DNA of 64,000 bases from Bog-473 sp963706555 (lineage in GTDB: Bacteria > Actinomycetota > Acidimicrobiia > Acidimicrobiales > RAAP-2), in assembly GCA_963706555.1 (NCBI GenBank), contig OY970164.1, forward strand, positions 434,001 to 498,000, in the 5' to 3' direction. The notes below the pieces were generated by a model. That model made no database searches. It worked only from the letters and a program-made list of their open reading frames with translations, and was not told the origin of the DNA. Below, piece by piece: positions 62,157 through 64,000 of the stretch. Position numbers and translations under genes: made by a program. The stretch's first letter is position 1; every line of letters starts with the position of its first letter.

Positions 62157-62162
62157 TAGATT
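62157..62162 (+). promoter_or_regulatory. possible -10 box for the DJ-1/PfpI gene
   Basis: TAGATT lies 17 bases before the ATG at 62180, so transcription would begin about ten bases upstream of the start codon. No -35 is clear. Confidence 0.3.
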
Positions 62163-62179
62163 TCTGCCCGAGCTCCCCC

Positions 62180-63031
62180 ATGGCCACCGTCCTCCTTCCA
62201 CTTCCCGCCCGCGACTTCGACCCGACCGAGGTCGCAGTCAGCTGGAGGACGCTGGTGGCCGGGGGCCACACCGTGGTCTTTGCCACGCCCGAAGGTGAGA
62301 CGGCGGTGGCGGACGAACTCATGGTGACCGGCCGTGGGCTCGATCCGTGGGGGTTGGTGCCCGTCGTCCGCAACATCACCGTGATCGGCCGCCTCCTGCG
62401 GGCCGACGCGGACGCACGGCAGGCCAATGCCGCACTCCGCCGCTACGCCGGGTTCAACGCTCCCCTGCGCTGGGACACCGCACAAGAATGGCAGTTCGAC
62501 GGTCTGCTCCTGCCGGGCGGCCATCGGGCGCGTGGCATGCGCGCCTACCTGGAGAGCAACGTGCTGCAGCGGCTGGTGGTGGAATTCTTCGCCCGGGAAA
62601 AGCCCGTGGCCGCCGTCTGCCACGGCGTCCTGTTGGCGGCACGCAGTACGGATCCCTCGACGGGGAAGTCGGTCCTCCACGGCCGGCGCACCACGGCACT
62701 GACGTGGCAACTCGAGCGCAAGGCGTGGGAGGTGGCGCGGCGGACGCGCTTTTGGGACCCCGACTACTACCGGACATACACCGAGGGGCCGGGCCAACCC
62801 GAGGGCTACATGTCGGTCCAGCAAGAGGTCACCCGAGCCCTCTCCCGACCCGAGGATTTCCTCGACGTCCCTCCCGACGAGGTGGACCACCGGCGGAAGA
62901 CGAGCGGGCGGGTCCGTGACTCGGCGACCGACACCAGAGCGGCGTGGGTGGTGCGGGATCGCAATTACATCTCGGCGCGCTGGCCCGGTGACGTCCATAC
63001 GTTCGCTCGGGCGCTCTCCGACGCGCTGTGA
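62180..63031 (+). CDS. DJ-1/PfpI-like class I glutamine amidotransferase-fold protein
   Basis: The 283-residue protein has VLLPLPARDFDPTEVAVSWR at the start, LLPGGHRARGMR in the middle and a nucleophile Cys in AAVCHGVLLAARS. The C-terminal 100 residues, with RTRFWDPDYYRTY, form an extension not seen in short DJ-1 proteins. Function unknown; chaperone, hydrolase or glyoxalase are possible. Between ccmA and ccdA, but on the opposite strand. Confidence 0.75.
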   Translation: MATVLLPLPARDFDPTEVAVSWRTLVAGGHTVVFATPEGETAVADELMVTGRGLDPWGLVPVVRNITVIGRLLRADADARQANAALRRYAGFNAPLRWDTAQEWQFDGLLLPGGHRARGMRAYLESNVLQRLVVEFFAREKPVAAVCHGVLLAARSTDPSTGKSVLHGRRTTALTWQLERKAWEVARRTRFWDPDYYRTYTEGPGQPEGYMSVQQEVTRALSRPEDFLDVPPDEVDHRRKTSGRVRDSATDTRAAWVVRDRNYISARWPGDVHTFARALSDAL

Positions 63032-63119
63032 CTCTCCGACGCCGATCTGCACTGCCGGCGCGTGCGGGGGCGAGCGCCGCAACCGCCGGGGCACTGAGGT
63101 CGGGAGCGGCTTTGGGGTG

Positions 63120-64000
63120 TTAGCTCGTGCTGAGCCGGCTGAGTCCGATGTGATCGAGCAGGTTCGAGAACTGTGACGAGAGCCATCCGAGGTGGTCCGT
63201 CACCAGGAGGACTCCGAAGATGACCAGGATCGACCCACCGACGACCTCGACGATCCACAGGCCGCGGCGGGCCCGGCCGATCACCCAGGTCAGCCGGCCG
63301 AAGGCCAGCCCGGCAATGACGAAGGGCACGGCCAGACCGAGCGAGTAGGCGAACAGGAGGAGCACGCCGCCCGCCAGGGAGCCGTTGTGCTCGGCCAACC
63401 CGAGGACCACCGCCAGCACCGGGCCGATGCACGGCGTCCAGGCGAAGGCGAAGGCCATGCCCATGATCGGTGCCGCCCACGTCCCGAGGGTCGAAGGCCG
63501 CACGTCGAAGCGCTTTTCGCCGCTGATCCGGGTCAACACCCCCAGAGGACCAGCACCCAGGCGGTTCCAGAACCGTGTTGGGACCGTCCCCAAGAGGAGC
63601 ACGAGCCCCAGCAGGATCACCACGAACCCGCTCACGTGGGTGAGCGTTTCCTTGTGTGAGGCGAGGAGGTGGCCGATGCCCGAAGCGGCTGCGCCCAAGG
63701 CCACGAAGACCACCGTGAAGCCGGCGATGAAAAGACCGATGCCCCGCAGCATGGGGCGCATGGTGGCGGTGGCCGGGGTGGTCACGGTGGCCGGGGTGGT
63801 CACGGTCACGGTGGCGGTGGCGGTGGCGGTGGCCGTCGTGGTCGCCGTCGCCGTCGCTCTTCCACCGGAATCTGTCGCCATAGTCCCGCCGGCCGTCACC
63901 GGGACCCGCGTCGCGCTCAGTTCGGCGGCGGACAGCCCCGAGACCATGGAGACGTACCCGGGAACGAGTGGGAGCACGCAGGGTGAGAGGAAACTCAGAA
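63120..64000 (-). CDS. ccdA: CcdA thiol-disulfide transporter, 5' end beyond the window
   Basis: The visible 293 codons lack the N-terminus. The active Cys pair lies in SPCVLPLVPGY (first helix) and TPCIGPVLA (fourth). Six helices are expected; five or so are here. A loop of about 35 residues of Ala/Thr/Val repeats, coded by tandem GGTGGC units, separates the first two helices. CcdA carries electrons from thioredoxin to CcmG. It is 63 bases or more from the ccm operon on the same strand, with a DJ-1 gene on the other strand between. Confidence 0.87.
   Translation of the reverse strand, partial: LSFLSPCVLPLVPGYVSMVSGLSAAELSATRVPVTAGGTMATDSGGRATATATTTATATATATVTVTTPATVTTPATATMRPMLRGIGLFIAGFTVVFVALGAAASGIGHLLASHKETLTHVSGFVVILLGLVLLLGTVPTRFWNRLGAGPLGVLTRISGEKRFDVRPSTLGTWAAPIMGMAFAFAWTPCIGPVLAVVLGLAEHNGSLAGGVLLLFAYSLGLAVPFVIAGLAFGRLTWVIGRARRGLWIVEVVGGSILVIFGVLLVTDHLGWLSSQFSNLLDHIGLSRLSTS
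63762..63857 (-). repeat. tandem coding repeats in ccdA loop
   Basis: GGTGGC and CGGTGGCCGGGGTGGTCA units repeat without interruption, the latter twice, coding an Ala/Thr/Val-rich stretch. Probably a slippage-prone, flexible periplasmic or cytoplasmic loop. Confidence 0.75.

Noticed and set aside
63055..63089. CCGGCG ... CGCCGG stem between the DJ-1 gene and ccdA
   Set aside because: Short 6-base stem with a 23-base loop, expected by chance in such GC-rich DNA; no U-tract.

Overview
The window is GC-rich, gene-dense DNA from an actinobacterium. The evidence is a WhiB iron-sulfur regulator, a PdtaS-type sensor kinase, the actinobacterial families DUF3151, DUF3107, DUF3090 and SCO1664, two mycofactocin-coupled dehydrogenases, and a BagA/BagB-like ArsA ATPase pair. 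A lineage near Acidimicrobiia is a reasonable guess but cannot be proved from this sequence. I see no rRNA, tRNA, insertion sequence, prophage, CRISPR array or replication origin. Most genes abut or overlap, and no gene-free stretch exceeds 300 bases.

Layout. 1-1.7 kb: two membrane proteins, one cut by the window edge. 1.7-9.2 kb: a redox/catabolic block (two mycofactocin-type SDRs flanking a cytochrome P450, a zinc alcohol dehydrogenase, an FAD/NAD oxidoreductase, a divergent MarR regulator and an amidohydrolase-fold protein). 9.2-13.7 kb: a secreted SGNH hydrolase, a secreted protein of unknown function, VOC and hot-dog enzymes, and DUF3151. 13.7-18.2 kb: a MarR regulator with a heterodimeric ABC exporter. 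18.2-24 kb: PaaX-like regulator, fatty-acid desaturase, SDR, arginyl-tRNA synthetase and a secreted CHAP protein with tandem repeats. 24-30.5 kb: aconitase, ArsR-SRPBCC pair, PIG-L deacetylase, DEAD-box helicase and Bcp peroxiredoxin. 30.5-38.1 kb: Fpg/Nei glycosylase, FrhB-like flavoprotein, thioesterase, two DJ-1-fold proteins, uracil-DNA glycosylase and the phosphomutase/DUF3090/SCO1664 trio. 38.1-47 kb: MBOAT plus SGNH acylation pair, EtfBA, GDPD, WhiB, a frameshifted pdtaS, a PHP phosphatase and an O-methyltransferase. 47-54.9 kb: DUF3107, ArsA pair, dGTPase-like protein, Mrp, and a SufR-like regulator with a cysteine desulfurase. 54.9-64 kb: a complete System I cytochrome c maturation operon (ccmABCDEFGHI), a DJ-1/PfpI protein and ccdA, cut by the window edge.

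Functional links. Etf, the FrhB-like protein and the mycofactocin SDRs point to fatty-acid, alcohol and cofactor-linked oxidation. The ccm genes and ccdA form a route for haem delivery and apocytochrome thiol reduction. SufR-like, cysteine desulfurase and Mrp suggest Fe-S supply nearby.

Expression signals. At least thirteen genes, mostly regulators and first genes of transcription units, have a TANNNT box six or seven bases before the start codon and no ribosome-binding site, which is the signature of leaderless mRNAs. Several of these boxes overlap perfect palindromes or the promoter of a divergent neighbour.
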